DNA from: a candidate division WOR-3 bacterium
GTDB lineage: Bacteria > Hydrothermota > Hydrothermia > Hydrothermales > JAJRUZ01
NCBI GenBank assembly: GCA_039803925.1
Contig: JBDRZL010000001.1
Coordinates: 62,001 to 126,000, forward strand
DNA: 64,000 bases
Reading direction: 5' to 3'
The position numbers were made by a program, and so were the translations under genes. This document shows, piece by piece, positions 7,587 through 15,977 of the stretch. The notes beneath the pieces were generated by a model. It was given only the letters and a program-made list of their open reading frames with translations. It ran no database searches and had not been told where the DNA came from. Every line of letters begins with the position of its first letter. Within the stretch, counting starts at the first letter, position 1.

Positions 7587-8570
7587 TTAAAACACTCCTG
7601 CCATTTCTTTTAAAACTTTTATTCTTTTCTCTATAGGTGGGTGAGTTGACATAAGGTCAGCAAAAAAATTCTCCATTTCACCAAATTTTGATTTTAAAGG
7701 ATTAACTATACACATATGGGAAACTCCTTTCATTTTCCATTGAAAGGGGTTTTGTAAAGAGGCAATTTTTTCAAGGGCTTTCGCAAGAGAAAGAGGGTTC
7801 CTTGTTAGTTCAGCAGAACTCGCATCTGCTAAATATTCCCTTGACCTTGATATAGAAAAAAATACAAGCCTTGCAAATAAGGGTCCAAGAATTGAAAGAA
7901 TCAAAAGAAGAATAAGGAGTATAAGAGTAATTGTCCCTCCCTTTAAACCTATTCTACTTCTGGTTTCTCTTCTTTTTGAGGTTCTACTATCAGTAAAAAA
8001 TTGATATCTCAAAAAACGATTTGCAAGATCAGATAACAAAAGGATTACACCAACAAGTGTGGCAGCTACGGTCATAACAAGAATATCTCTGTTTCTTATA
8101 TGAGCCATTTCATGACCTATTACTCCTTGCAGTTCTTCTCTGTTAAGAAGATTAAGTAACCCTTTTGTTACTACAATAGAGGAGTTTTCAGGATTCTTTC
8201 CTGTTGCAAAGGCATTAGGAATATCTGTATCAAGAATGTAGACTTTTGGCATGGGAAGTCCAGAGGCAATTTTCATTTCCTCCACTACATTTAAAAGCAT
8301 TTTTTCCTTCAAATCATTTAAGTTTAGTTTTCTGACTCCTATAGTTTTTAAAAGGATTTTGTCTCCAAAATTATAGGAAATATAGGAATTTATAGAAGAT
8401 AAAAGAAAGGCAAAAATTGTAAAAAAGGGAATTTTTGAATAATCAGGAAAACCGGCATAAAAAAAATCTATTAGAAATCCAAAAAAAGTAGCAAAGAAGA
8501 TAAATAAAAATATTAAAATTTTAGTTTTCCTTATGTTTTTTTCCTGTATATCATAAAAACTTTTTCCCAT
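7587..8570 (-). CDS. htpX: HtpX-like M48 family zinc metalloprotease
   Basis: The 327-residue membrane protein has two N-terminal transmembrane helices (about residues 13-60), a zinc-binding HEMAH motif near residue 158 followed by RNRDI, two further hydrophobic segments (about 165-240), and the distal ligand region SREYLADASSAEL near 248. M48B/HtpX proteases degrade damaged membrane proteins. It lies five bases after lemA, a pairing seen in many bacteria, and the two probably form one transcript. The N-terminal cytoplasmic region is longer than in E. coli HtpX (293 residues), so a more distant M48 subgroup is possible. Confidence 0.9.
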   Translation of the reverse strand: MGKSFYDIQEKNIRKTKILIFLFIFFATFFGFLIDFFYAGFPDYSKIPFFTIFAFLLSSINSYISYNFGDKILLKTIGVRKLNLNDLKEKMLLNVVEEMKIASGLPMPKVYILDTDIPNAFATGKNPENSSIVVTKGLLNLLNREELQGVIGHEMAHIRNRDILVMTVAATLVGVILLLSDLANRFLRYQFFTDSRTSKRRETRSRIGLKGGTITLILLILLLILSILGPLFARLVFFSISRSREYLADASSAELTRNPLSLAKALEKIASLQNPFQWKMKGVSHMCIVNPLKSKFGEMENFFADLMSTHPPIEKRIKVLKEMAGVF

Positions 8571-8575
8571 TTTAA

Positions 8576-9142
8576 TTAAAATTCAAGATTCACTCTCGGT
8601 GCCTCCTTTTCTTCTCCTTTAATTTCAAAGAAATCATAGGGTTTAAAATTGAAAATTCCTGCAATTATATTATTGGGGAAAACCTGAATTTCTGTGTTAT
8701 ACCTCATAACAGAATCATTAAAATGCTGTCTTGCAAAGGCAATATTATTTTCTGTATGTGTTAATTCTTCTTGGAGTTTTAAAACATTTTCATTTGCCTT
8801 TAATTCAGGATAATTTTCAAAAAGTGCAAAAAGTCTTGTTAGAACACCCCCAAGTTCTCCTTCTGCTTCCGCTATTTTTCTTATATCTCCTGTTCCTGAT
8901 GCTGAAACAGCTTTTGCTCTTGCCTCTATAACCTTCTGAAGGGTTTCCTGTTCATACTTCATATAACCTTTAACAGCATTAACAAGATTAGGTATCAAGT
9001 CGTGTCTTCTTTTTAATTGAACATCAATTTGAGACCAAGCATTTTGAACTCTCAGTTTAAGCTTTACAAGGTTGTTATAAATTCCTATGAAGAAGAAAAC
9101 AAAAAATATTAAAACTATTAAAAAAATTATAAAGGGAAACAC
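8576..9142 (-). CDS. lemA: LemA family protein
   Basis: The 188-residue product has one N-terminal transmembrane helix (about residues 3-24). The LemA helical domain follows, with NAWSQIDVQLKRRHDLIPNL near residue 38, VIEARAKA near 71, and the C-terminal FNDSVMRYNTEIQVFP signature near 142. LemA proteins occur in many bacteria and are often next to HtpX or TPM-domain proteins; their function is not established. The start is GTG at 9140-9142, with a perfect AGGAGG box (9151-9156) eight bases upstream. That is one of the best Shine-Dalgarno sequences in the window. Confidence 0.93.
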   Translation of the reverse strand: MFPFIIFLIVLIFFVFFFIGIYNNLVKLKLRVQNAWSQIDVQLKRRHDLIPNLVNAVKGYMKYEQETLQKVIEARAKAVSASGTGDIRKIAEAEGELGGVLTRLFALFENYPELKANENVLKLQEELTHTENNIAFARQHFNDSVMRYNTEIQVFPNNIIAGIFNFKPYDFFEIKGEEKEAPRVNLEF

Positions 9143-9162
9143 TCTATTTACCTCCTTTTAAA

Positions 9163-9177
9163 AAGTGTTAGAACCTC
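9163..9177 (-). repeat. T-arm-like leader motif, copy 2
   Basis: The minus strand reads GAGGTTCTAACAC within an A/T-rich imperfect hairpin (arms about 9175-9180 and 9160-9165). It lies about 20 bp before the lemA start, between the divergent lemA and zinc-ribbon genes. The loop TTCTAAC resembles a tRNA T loop. One arm base pair is mismatched. Confidence 0.3.
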
Positions 9178-9198
9178 TTTTATTTTACAATCTCTGGT

Positions 9199-9228
9199 TT
9201 GAAAAATTCAAGGAAAATTTAATATTAT
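9199..9228 (+). promoter_or_regulatory. Probable promoter of the zinc-ribbon/HIT/kinase/regulator/exporter unit
   Basis: A TTGAAA -35 box (9199-9204) and a TATTAT -10 box (9223-9228) have an 18-bp spacer and lie 35 bp before the TTG start at 9264. The five following genes are on the same strand with overlaps or no gaps, so this is the likely unit promoter. Confidence 0.45.
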
Positions 9229-9263
9229 TAAATATTAAACTAGTTTTAAAAAAGGAGAAAAAA

Positions 9264-10010
9264 TTGGGTTTTGATATTGAAACCTTGGAAAAAATTCTGG
9301 TTTTACAAGAAGTTGACAGGGTTATTTTTTCCTATAAGGATAGGTTAAAAAAATTACCCTCTATAATTGAAAAGAAAAAAAAGGAAATATCTGAAATAGA
9401 GGGAAGGATTAAAAAAGAAGAAGAAGAAATAAAAATAATGGAAAAGGAAATTAAGGGTTTATATCTTGATCTTGAGGATATAGAAGAAAATATTAAAAAA
9501 TTTGAAAGGGATCTGTTTTCAGTTAAAACTAACGAAGAGTATAGAGCTCTCCAGAGTGAAATTGAATTTTCAAAAAGAAGAAAAATGGAGCTTGAAGAAG
9601 AAATTTTACAAAGGGAAGAAAAATTGGAACAGAAGAAAAAATTATTTATTGATTTTAAAAATAAAGTAAAAAATGAAGTTGAGAAAGAAAAGGAAAATTT
9701 AAGAAAACTGGAAGAAGAATTAACAGAAATTCCAAAGAAAATTGAAGAAGCTGAAGATTTAAGATTGAGAAAAAAAATATTGATTGATAAAAAAGTCCTT
9801 GAAGTTTACGAGAGAATTTTAAGTGGAAGGGGTTATCCTGCTGTTTGTGAAGTTGAGATAAAGGATGAGGGAAATGATAAAAAGTTTTATTGTTCAGGAT
9901 GCAGTTCTCAGATCCCATTTTTCACTATTGATGAGATGATGAGAAAAGGGGAAACAGGAGTTTGTCATTATTGTGGAAGGATAATTTACATTAAAAAGGA
10001 CAAATTATGA
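9264..10010 (+). CDS. Coiled-coil protein with C-terminal zinc ribbon (COG1579 type)
   Basis: The product is about 248 residues. A long charged coiled coil (about residues 5-185, Glu/Lys/Ile rich) is followed by a C4 zinc ribbon with CSGCSSQIP and CHYCGRIIY near the end. This is the CdsZ/COG1579 architecture; the family is widespread, with proposed roles in nucleic-acid or nucleotide-related processes. I choose the TTG at 9264-9266 because AAAGGAG (9251-9257) lies six bases upstream and the product then begins at the family's normal point. An earlier in-frame codon at 9165 would add 33 unrelated residues and overlap the promoter. The last 4 bp overlap the HIT gene. Confidence 0.85.
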   Translation: MGFDIETLEKILVLQEVDRVIFSYKDRLKKLPSIIEKKKKEISEIEGRIKKEEEEIKIMEKEIKGLYLDLEDIEENIKKFERDLFSVKTNEEYRALQSEIEFSKRRKMELEEEILQREEKLEQKKKLFIDFKNKVKNEVEKEKENLRKLEEELTEIPKKIEEAEDLRLRKKILIDKKVLEVYERILSGRGYPAVCEVEIKDEGNDKKFYCSGCSSQIPFFTIDEMMRKGETGVCHYCGRIIYIKKDKL

Positions 10011-10501
10011 AAAAATTATGGGCACCCTGGAGAATCCAATATATAAAAACCCTTGAAAAAGAAAAAGGGTGTATTTTCTGTATTAAACCAAAAGAAAAAA
10101 GAGACGAAGAAAATTTTATTTTAAAAAGGGGAAAAAAGTGTTTTATAATTCTTAACAAATTTCCTTACAATTCAGGTCACCTTATGATAGCTCCTTACAG
10201 ACATACAGGTAAGATTGAAAATTTGAAGGATGAGGAAAGCCTGGAAATTTTTAACTTTTTAAAACTCTCAATAAAAGCTTTAAAAAAGTCAATTAAACCA
10301 CATGGTTTTAATATAGGAATAAATATTGGGAAAATAGCAGGTGCAGGCTACCCAGGTCATGTTCATCTTCATGTTGTTCCAAGATGGGGTGGAGATACAA
10401 ATTTTATGCCAGTGATAGGTGAAACTAAGATAATTCCAGAAGAGATAGAGAGAACCTTTAAAATTCTTTATCCTTTTTTTAATGAAGAAAATAAAGGATA
10501 G
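10007..10501 (+). CDS. HIT family nucleotide hydrolase or phosphorylase
   Basis: The 164-residue product opens with LWAPWRIQYI and CIFC (about residues 3-26), typical of the thermophile/actinobacterial Ap4A-type HIT branch. It carries the catalytic triad HVHLHVVPRW near residue 120. HIT enzymes cleave nucleotide phosphoanhydrides such as Ap4A or AMP conjugates. The WxPWR opening and WGGD after the triad favour the diadenosine-polyphosphate phosphorylase-like group over a plain Hint protein, but the substrate is not proven. The gene overlaps its upstream neighbour by 4 bp and the next gene by 20 bp. Confidence 0.92.
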   Translation: MKKLWAPWRIQYIKTLEKEKGCIFCIKPKEKRDEENFILKRGKKCFIILNKFPYNSGHLMIAPYRHTGKIENLKDEESLEIFNFLKLSIKALKKSIKPHGFNIGINIGKIAGAGYPGHVHLHVVPRWGGDTNFMPVIGETKIIPEEIERTFKILYPFFNEENKG

Positions 10502-11492
10502 ATTAATAAGTATCATAAAAAATTTCAAAGGAAAAAAAATCAAAGTAATAGGTGATATAATTCTGGATGAATATATTTTTGGTGATGTCGATAGAATTTC
10601 ACCAGAAGCTCCTGTTCCTGTAGTCCTTGTAAAGAGTAAAAAGTATAATCTCGGAGGAGCTGCAAATGTTGCATGGAATATAAAAGCTCTTAAGGGAGAA
10701 CCAGAACTTTTTGGTGTTATTGGAGATGATTATTCTTCAAAAATTCTTCTTGATATAATGGAAGAAAAAGGTATTAAAAAAGATGGAATTATTAAGGTGA
10801 ATTCAAGACCCACTACAAGAAAAACAAGAGTGATAGGACAAAATCAGCAGATAGTTAGAATTGATGAGGAAATAACTGAACCTATAAAAGTTTCTCAAAG
10901 GAAAAGAATAATTGAGAAAATTCTGGAAAATGATAATTTTTCTGCTTTTATTTTTGAAGATTATGAAAAAGGAACAATTACAAGGGAATTGATAAGTGAA
11001 ATAAAAAAAAGAAATAAAGGGAAAATTTTAACCTGTGATCCCAAAAAACATAATTTTAATTTTTACAAAAATATCACAGTCTTAAAACCAAACAGAAAAG
11101 AATTAGAATTTGTTTCTAAAAGAGAACTAAAAAATGAAAATGATATGGTAAAAGAAATTGATAAACTTTCAAGAAAACTATCTATTCCAATAATACTTTT
11201 AACTCTTGGTGAAAAAGGAATGATTTTAAAATTTGATAATAATATATATAAAATTCCTTCCCTTGAGGTTGAAGTTTATGATGTTACAGGTGCTGGTGAT
11301 ACTGTTATAGCATCTTACACACTTTCCCTTCTTTCAGGGGCTAATCCACTTGAGGCTGCCATAATATCAACGATAGCTGCTGGTATTGAAGTTACAAAAC
11401 TTGGTGCTTCTGCTGTATTCCCTGAAGAATTAATTGAAATGGTTGAAAAAAAATCAGATGAGATTTTTGAAGGAACGAAAAAAATAAGATGA
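10482..11492 (+). CDS. rfaE1: PfkB-family heptose-7-phosphate kinase (RfaE domain I type)
   Basis: The 336-residue product is a ribokinase-fold sugar kinase. Evidence includes the opening VIGDIILDEYIFGDVDRISPE (only part quoted as motif), the substrate-binding NLGGAANVAWN near residue 58, and the PfkB signature DVTGAGDTVIASY near residue 268 with the catalytic Asp. These match the kinase half of HldE/RfaE, which phosphorylates D-glycero-D-manno-heptose-7-phosphate at C1 for the lipopolysaccharide core. The adenylyltransferase half (domain II) is absent here, as in split systems. A heptose pathway fits a diderm cell and the downstream MsbA-like exporter. Another sugar phosphate as substrate cannot be excluded. 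Confidence 0.87.
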   Translation: MKKIKDRLISIIKNFKGKKIKVIGDIILDEYIFGDVDRISPEAPVPVVLVKSKKYNLGGAANVAWNIKALKGEPELFGVIGDDYSSKILLDIMEEKGIKKDGIIKVNSRPTTRKTRVIGQNQQIVRIDEEITEPIKVSQRKRIIEKILENDNFSAFIFEDYEKGTITRELISEIKKRNKGKILTCDPKKHNFNFYKNITVLKPNRKELEFVSKRELKNENDMVKEIDKLSRKLSIPIILLTLGEKGMILKFDNNIYKIPSLEVEVYDVTGAGDTVIASYTLSLLSGANPLEAAIISTIAAGIEVTKLGASAVFPEELIEMVEKKSDEIFEGTKKIR

Positions 11493-12802
11493 AAATTTTA
11501 ATTATAGAAGATGATGAGATTCAAGGTAGAAATTTAGAATCAATTTTAAGAGAAAAGGGGTTTAAGGTTAAATTTGTGAAGGATGTTCCAAATGCCCTTT
11601 ATTTTTTCAGAAGGGGTTATAAAACTATTTTACTTGACCTTAAAATGCCTGAAATAGATGGAATTGAACTAATGAAAAAGATGAAAAAAGAAGGGGAAGG
11701 AAAATTTTTAATTATTACTGCTCATGGAACAATTGAGTCAGCTGTTAATGCTTTAAAAGAAGGTGCTCTTGATTATTTAACAAAGCCTCTTGATATAGAA
11801 AAACTCATTAATATATTAAAACAGCTTGAAGAAAGAGAAAAACTTGAGGATGAGTTAGAGTATTTAAGAGAAGAGATCAAAAAATTTAAAGGGGAAGAAT
11901 TTATCATTGTCAATGAGAATGTGAAAAAAATATTTATTGATGCTGAAAAAGTAGCAGAAACAGATGCTACTATTTTAATAAGAGGGGAAAGTGGAGTTGG
12001 AAAGGAAGTTCTTGCAAAATATATACATAAAAAAAGTGGTAGAAAAGGAAATTTTGTTGCAATATCTTGCACTGCCATACCTTCTGAACTTCTTGAGGCA
12101 GAACTTTTTGGGTATGAAAAAGGTGCTTTTACAGGTGCAGAAAAGTCTAAAAAAGGAAAATTTGAACTGGCAGATGAAGGGACTTTATTTCTTGATGAAA
12201 TCGGTGATTTACCTTTAAATCTTCAAGCAAAATTGTTAAGATTTTTGCAGGAAAAACAGATTGAAAGACTCGGTTCTCTTGAAAGAGTAGATATTAACAC
12301 AAGAATTATCTGTGCAACAAATAAAGACCTTGAAAAAATGGTGAGGGAAAAACTCTTTAGGGAAGATTTATATTACCGAATAAATGTTATAAGTTTTTAT
12401 ATACCTCCTTTAAGGGAAAGAAAAGATGAGATTTTACCTTTGATGGAATATTATCTTGAAAAATTTTCTGAAAAGTATCATTTAAAAAAACCAATTCTTT
12501 CTGATAAAATAAAAAGGAAATTTATGAATTATTCTTTTCCAGGTAATGTAAGAGAACTTATAAATTTAGCAGAAAGGCTTGTTTTGTTAAGACAGGGTGA
12601 AGTTATAGAATATATACCTGAAATAGAAAAAGAAGAGGATTATGATACTTTAAATCTTTACGAATTAGAAAAGAGACATATTGAAAAGGTTTTGAAGATG
12701 ACAAAAGGTAAATTGAGTAAGGCTGCAGAATTGCTGGGTGTTCACAGGAATACTCTTAGGGAAAAATTAAAAAAATATGGGATAAAGTTTGAGGAAAATT
12801 AG
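11489..12802 (+). CDS. Sigma-54-dependent response regulator (NtrC family)
   Basis: The 437-residue product has three parts. A receiver domain (residues 1-115) carries acidic residues near 8 and the phospho-acceptor Asp50 in LLDLKMPE. An AAA+ sigma-54 activator domain (about 137-370) has Walker A GESGVGKE and the GAFTGA loop that contacts sigma-54, here as GYEKGAFTGA. A Fis-type helix-turn-helix (about 395-437) has KAAELLGVHRNTLREKLKKYG. It should activate sigma-54 promoters when phosphorylated. No histidine kinase or sigma-54 gene is next to it. It overlaps the kinase gene by 4 bp and ends directly before the exporter gene. Confidence 0.95.
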   Translation: MKILIIEDDEIQGRNLESILREKGFKVKFVKDVPNALYFFRRGYKTILLDLKMPEIDGIELMKKMKKEGEGKFLIITAHGTIESAVNALKEGALDYLTKPLDIEKLINILKQLEEREKLEDELEYLREEIKKFKGEEFIIVNENVKKIFIDAEKVAETDATILIRGESGVGKEVLAKYIHKKSGRKGNFVAISCTAIPSELLEAELFGYEKGAFTGAEKSKKGKFELADEGTLFLDEIGDLPLNLQAKLLRFLQEKQIERLGSLERVDINTRIICATNKDLEKMVREKLFREDLYYRINVISFYIPPLRERKDEILPLMEYYLEKFSEKYHLKKPILSDKIKRKFMNYSFPGNVRELINLAERLVLLRQGEVIEYIPEIEKEEDYDTLNLYELEKRHIEKVLKMTKGKLSKAAELLGVHRNTLREKLKKYGIKFEEN

Positions 12803-14590
12803 ATGAAAATTTATATAAAATTGTTTAATTTTTTTAAATCTCACTTGATAATTTTATTTCTCACAATTTTAACAACAATTTTATTTTCTCTTGTAAATGG
12901 AATTTCCCTTACAATGATTCCTCCCTTTTTACATATAATATTTGGTGGAGAAATAAAATCACAGAGTTTTTTTATAGATAGATTTTTATATTTAGTTGAA
13001 AAGCTTCTTATTGCCGATAGTAAAATTGAGTCAATTAAGAGATTATGTTTTTTTCTAATTATAATATTTGGGATTAAATCACTTTTTGGATATTTATCAA
13101 AATTTTTGTCATTTATGTTTCAAGAGATAATTTCAAGAGATTTAAGAAACGCACTTTTTTCCAAGTTTTTGAATTTACCACTTTTATACTTTTCAAAAGA
13201 AAAAACAGGTTCCCTTGTTTCAAGATTTACTCATGATTTAACCATTGTTAGATATGCCTTATCAGAGGGATTAATTCAGTTTTTAAGAGAGTTTATGAAT
13301 GTTTTAGTTTACCTTATTGTTGCCTTTTGGGCTTCTCCCTTACTTACTTTAATTTCCTTTATTATTTTGCCTTTTGCCTTTATTTTTATACAGGTTTCCT
13401 CAAAAGTTTTAAGGAGAAGAGCAAAAAGGGCACAGGAGAGAATGGGTGAAATTGGTTCAAGGGCTCAAGAAATTCTCATGAATTTAAAGATTGTAAAGTC
13501 TTTTGTTAGAAAAAAAGATGAAATAGAAAAGTTTAAAAATGAAACTGATAAGTTTTATAGAGCCCATTTAAAATATGAAAATCTTTCAATATTAACTCCC
13601 CATCTAACAGAATTTGTTGGCGCAATAATGGCTTCTTTTTTGCTATACCTCGGAGGCGTTTTTATTTTTAGATACAGCCTTTTAACACCTGATAAATTTT
13701 TTGTTTTTTTAGCTTCGGCACTTTCAATGCTTCAACCTCTAAAAGGTTTAACACTTTCTTATTCAAATTTGCAGCAGGGAATAACAGCTCTTGAAAGAAC
13801 TTTCAACATACTGAAAGAAAAAGAAGAAAAAGGGGGCTCCATACAATTTAAAAAGTTAGAAAGAGGAATAGAATTTAAAAATGTGTCGTTTTTTTATGAA
13901 AAAGAAAGGTGGGTTTTGAGAAATATAAATTTATTTCTTGAAAAGGGTAAAGTTTATGCTTTTGTTGGACCATCAGGAGCAGGGAAATCAACTCTTTTAT
14001 CCCTTTTATTAAGATTTTATGATCCTCAGGAGGGTGAAATTTTCATAGATGGAATAAACCTTAAAAATTTTGACCTTGATTCTTTAAGGAGTAAAATTGG
14101 TTTTGTTAGTCAAGAACCCAAGTTATTTTCAGGAACTGTAAAAGAAAACATACTCTATGGGAATCCTGATGCTAAGGAAGAAGACCTTGAAAGAGCAATA
14201 AAATTTGCTGCTTTGGAGGAATTGACATCAAGATTACCTCAGGGCTTAAATACTGATATAAAAGAACTTGGAAAAGCTCTTTCAGGTGGTGAAAAACAGA
14301 GGATATCAATAGCGAGAGTTTTTATTAAGAATCCTGAAATTTTAATTCTTGATGAATTTACATCACAGCTTGATGCTCGTTCTGAACATTTTGTAAGAGA
14401 GGCCATTTATAATCTCTTCAAAGAAAGAACAAGTCTTGTAATTGCTCACAGATTATCAACTGTTTTAAAGGCAGATGAAATTATTTTAATGGATCAGGGA
14501 AGGATTATTGATAGGGGAAAACATGATGATTTGTTAAAAAGGTCTGAACTTTATTCAAAACTATACAGACTTCAATTTGAAAAAGTTTGA
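12803..14590 (+). CDS. ABC exporter, fused permease and ATPase (MsbA-like)
   Basis: The 595-residue half-transporter has a six-helix type-I exporter domain (about residues 10-320). The ATPase domain (about 345-595) has Walker A GPSGAGKSTLL, signature LSGGEKQR, Walker B ILILDEFT with the catalytic Glu, and the switch His in IAHRLST. Such homodimers flip lipids, drugs or peptides. The upstream heptose kinase makes a lipopolysaccharide precursor flippase (MsbA role) the best guess, but sequence alone does not settle the substrate. The ATG directly follows the regulator's stop codon. The gene converges on the amidohydrolase gene with a 4-bp gap and no obvious terminator. Confidence 0.9.
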   Translation: MKIYIKLFNFFKSHLIILFLTILTTILFSLVNGISLTMIPPFLHIIFGGEIKSQSFFIDRFLYLVEKLLIADSKIESIKRLCFFLIIIFGIKSLFGYLSKFLSFMFQEIISRDLRNALFSKFLNLPLLYFSKEKTGSLVSRFTHDLTIVRYALSEGLIQFLREFMNVLVYLIVAFWASPLLTLISFIILPFAFIFIQVSSKVLRRRAKRAQERMGEIGSRAQEILMNLKIVKSFVRKKDEIEKFKNETDKFYRAHLKYENLSILTPHLTEFVGAIMASFLLYLGGVFIFRYSLLTPDKFFVFLASALSMLQPLKGLTLSYSNLQQGITALERTFNILKEKEEKGGSIQFKKLERGIEFKNVSFFYEKERWVLRNINLFLEKGKVYAFVGPSGAGKSTLLSLLLRFYDPQEGEIFIDGINLKNFDLDSLRSKIGFVSQEPKLFSGTVKENILYGNPDAKEEDLERAIKFAALEELTSRLPQGLNTDIKELGKALSGGEKQRISIARVFIKNPEILILDEFTSQLDARSEHFVREAIYNLFKERTSLVIAHRLSTVLKADEIILMDQGRIIDRGKHDDLLKRSELYSKLYRLQFEKV

Positions 14591-14594
14591 GTAT

Positions 14595-15977
14595 TTATTT
14601 AACTTCCCCATCTATTATTACTTTTTCAATTTTTTTGTTCTTTAAAATAACAATATCAGCAAAGTAATTTTCTTTAATTTTTCCTAAACAATTTTCATCG
14701 AATGATAAAAAGGCGCTACCCTGTGTATAAATTTTTAAAGCCTCATAGAAATCAATTCTTTCTTTTTTAGAAGGATGGTTAATAGCACCCTCAATTCCGT
14801 AAAGGGGTGAAAGGGGCATACAGTCTGAACCAAATCCAACTTTTATTTTCTTTTCAATTATTGTTTTTATAGGATTCATTTTATAAATCCATTCTTTACC
14901 TAATTTTTCCTCATACATTCCCCCTTCAAACTGCCAGTTCTTTATAAAGTTGGGTTGAATTGAAAGTGTAAATCCCATTTTTTTTATTTCATTTAAACTT
15001 TTCTCATCAATCATTTCCGCATGTTCTATTCTATGTCTTAAATCTGTTTTTTTTATGATTTCTTTACTCCAATTGATAACATTTTTTATAGCTCTATCAC
15101 CAATTGCATGGATTGCAAGTTGTAAGTTTTTATCCTCACATATTTTTAGTATTTTTTGAAATTCTTTTTTTGAAATTAGCATCTGCCCACTTTTTCTATC
15201 TCCCCTGTAATTAAAACTTAACTTTGCTTTTTTTGAACCTATGGAACCATCTGTAAAAATTTTAATTCCACAGAATTTAAAATAATCGTCTCCAAATCCC
15301 TTTAATATTCCTATTTTTTCAATTTCCTTAATTAAGTTGTAAGGTGCGTAATACCTGATTCTGATTTTTAATTTATTTTTTTCCTTTAATTTAAGAAAAT
15401 AAAAAAATCCTTTTCTTCCTACCATTTCGTGGCTCGTAGTTATTCCATTTCTAATTGCCTTTTCAATTGCTATTTCAAGGGAATTTAAAAAGATTTCTTC
15501 AGGTATTGGTAGTAAGGAAAAAATCCTTAATGGCACAAATTCCTTCATTATCCCTGTTTCTTTTTCAACTCCTTTAAAATTCTTAAATTTTTCAAGACCT
15601 CTTGTATTAGTAACTGCAAGATGTCCGCATATTCTTCTGAAAATAACGGGTTTATCCTTTGAAATTTTATCAAGCTCTTTTTTTGTTGGAAGTTTTTTTT
15701 CTTTCCATTTTGATTCGTCAAAGTTGAGTGCTAAAATAAAGGGCAAATCTCTATGATGGAATTCAAGTACCTTTTGAATTGCCTCCTCAAGGGAAGAAGT
15801 TTCATATAAATTAGGAAAAAAAGAAGAGAGACCTTCATGGATTAAATGGGTATGTGTATCAATAAATCCTGGTATTATTAGTCTTTCTTCTTTATCTCCA
15901 ATTTTTTCTTTTTCAATAACCTTTTTTATAAATTTTTTCTCAATTACAATCTCTTTTGAATTATCCTTTAATATCAT
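14595..15977 (-). CDS. Amidohydrolase family 3 protein (YtcJ-like)
   Basis: The 460-residue product has the amidohydrolase beta-barrel metal signature FIDTHTHLIHEG near residue 40. It also has the mid-barrel LAIHAIGDRAIKNVI near 288, RIEHAEMI near 313, and the late GFGSDCMPLSPLYG near 392, as in the YtcJ/N-substituted formamide deformylase group. Substrates of this group vary and cannot be inferred here. The metal-binding Lys position of urease-type relatives is not apparent, as usual for this subgroup. The ATG overlaps the stop of the preceding hexapeptide-protein gene by 4 bp, so it is the last gene of the run that starts at the GGDEF gene. Confidence 0.85.
   Translation of the reverse strand: MILKDNSKEIVIEKKFIKKVIEKEKIGDKEERLIIPGFIDTHTHLIHEGLSSFFPNLYETSSLEEAIQKVLEFHHRDLPFILALNFDESKWKEKKLPTKKELDKISKDKPVIFRRICGHLAVTNTRGLEKFKNFKGVEKETGIMKEFVPLRIFSLLPIPEEIFLNSLEIAIEKAIRNGITTSHEMVGRKGFFYFLKLKEKNKLKIRIRYYAPYNLIKEIEKIGILKGFGDDYFKFCGIKIFTDGSIGSKKAKLSFNYRGDRKSGQMLISKKEFQKILKICEDKNLQLAIHAIGDRAIKNVINWSKEIIKKTDLRHRIEHAEMIDEKSLNEIKKMGFTLSIQPNFIKNWQFEGGMYEEKLGKEWIYKMNPIKTIIEKKIKVGFGSDCMPLSPLYGIEGAINHPSKKERIDFYEALKIYTQGSAFLSFDENCLGKIKENYFADIVILKNKKIEKVIIDGEVK

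Noticed and set aside
9165-9263. Upstream extension of the zinc-ribbon protein
   Set aside because: The TTG at 9264 has an AAAGGAG box at the right distance and fits the family; the extension covers the promoter.
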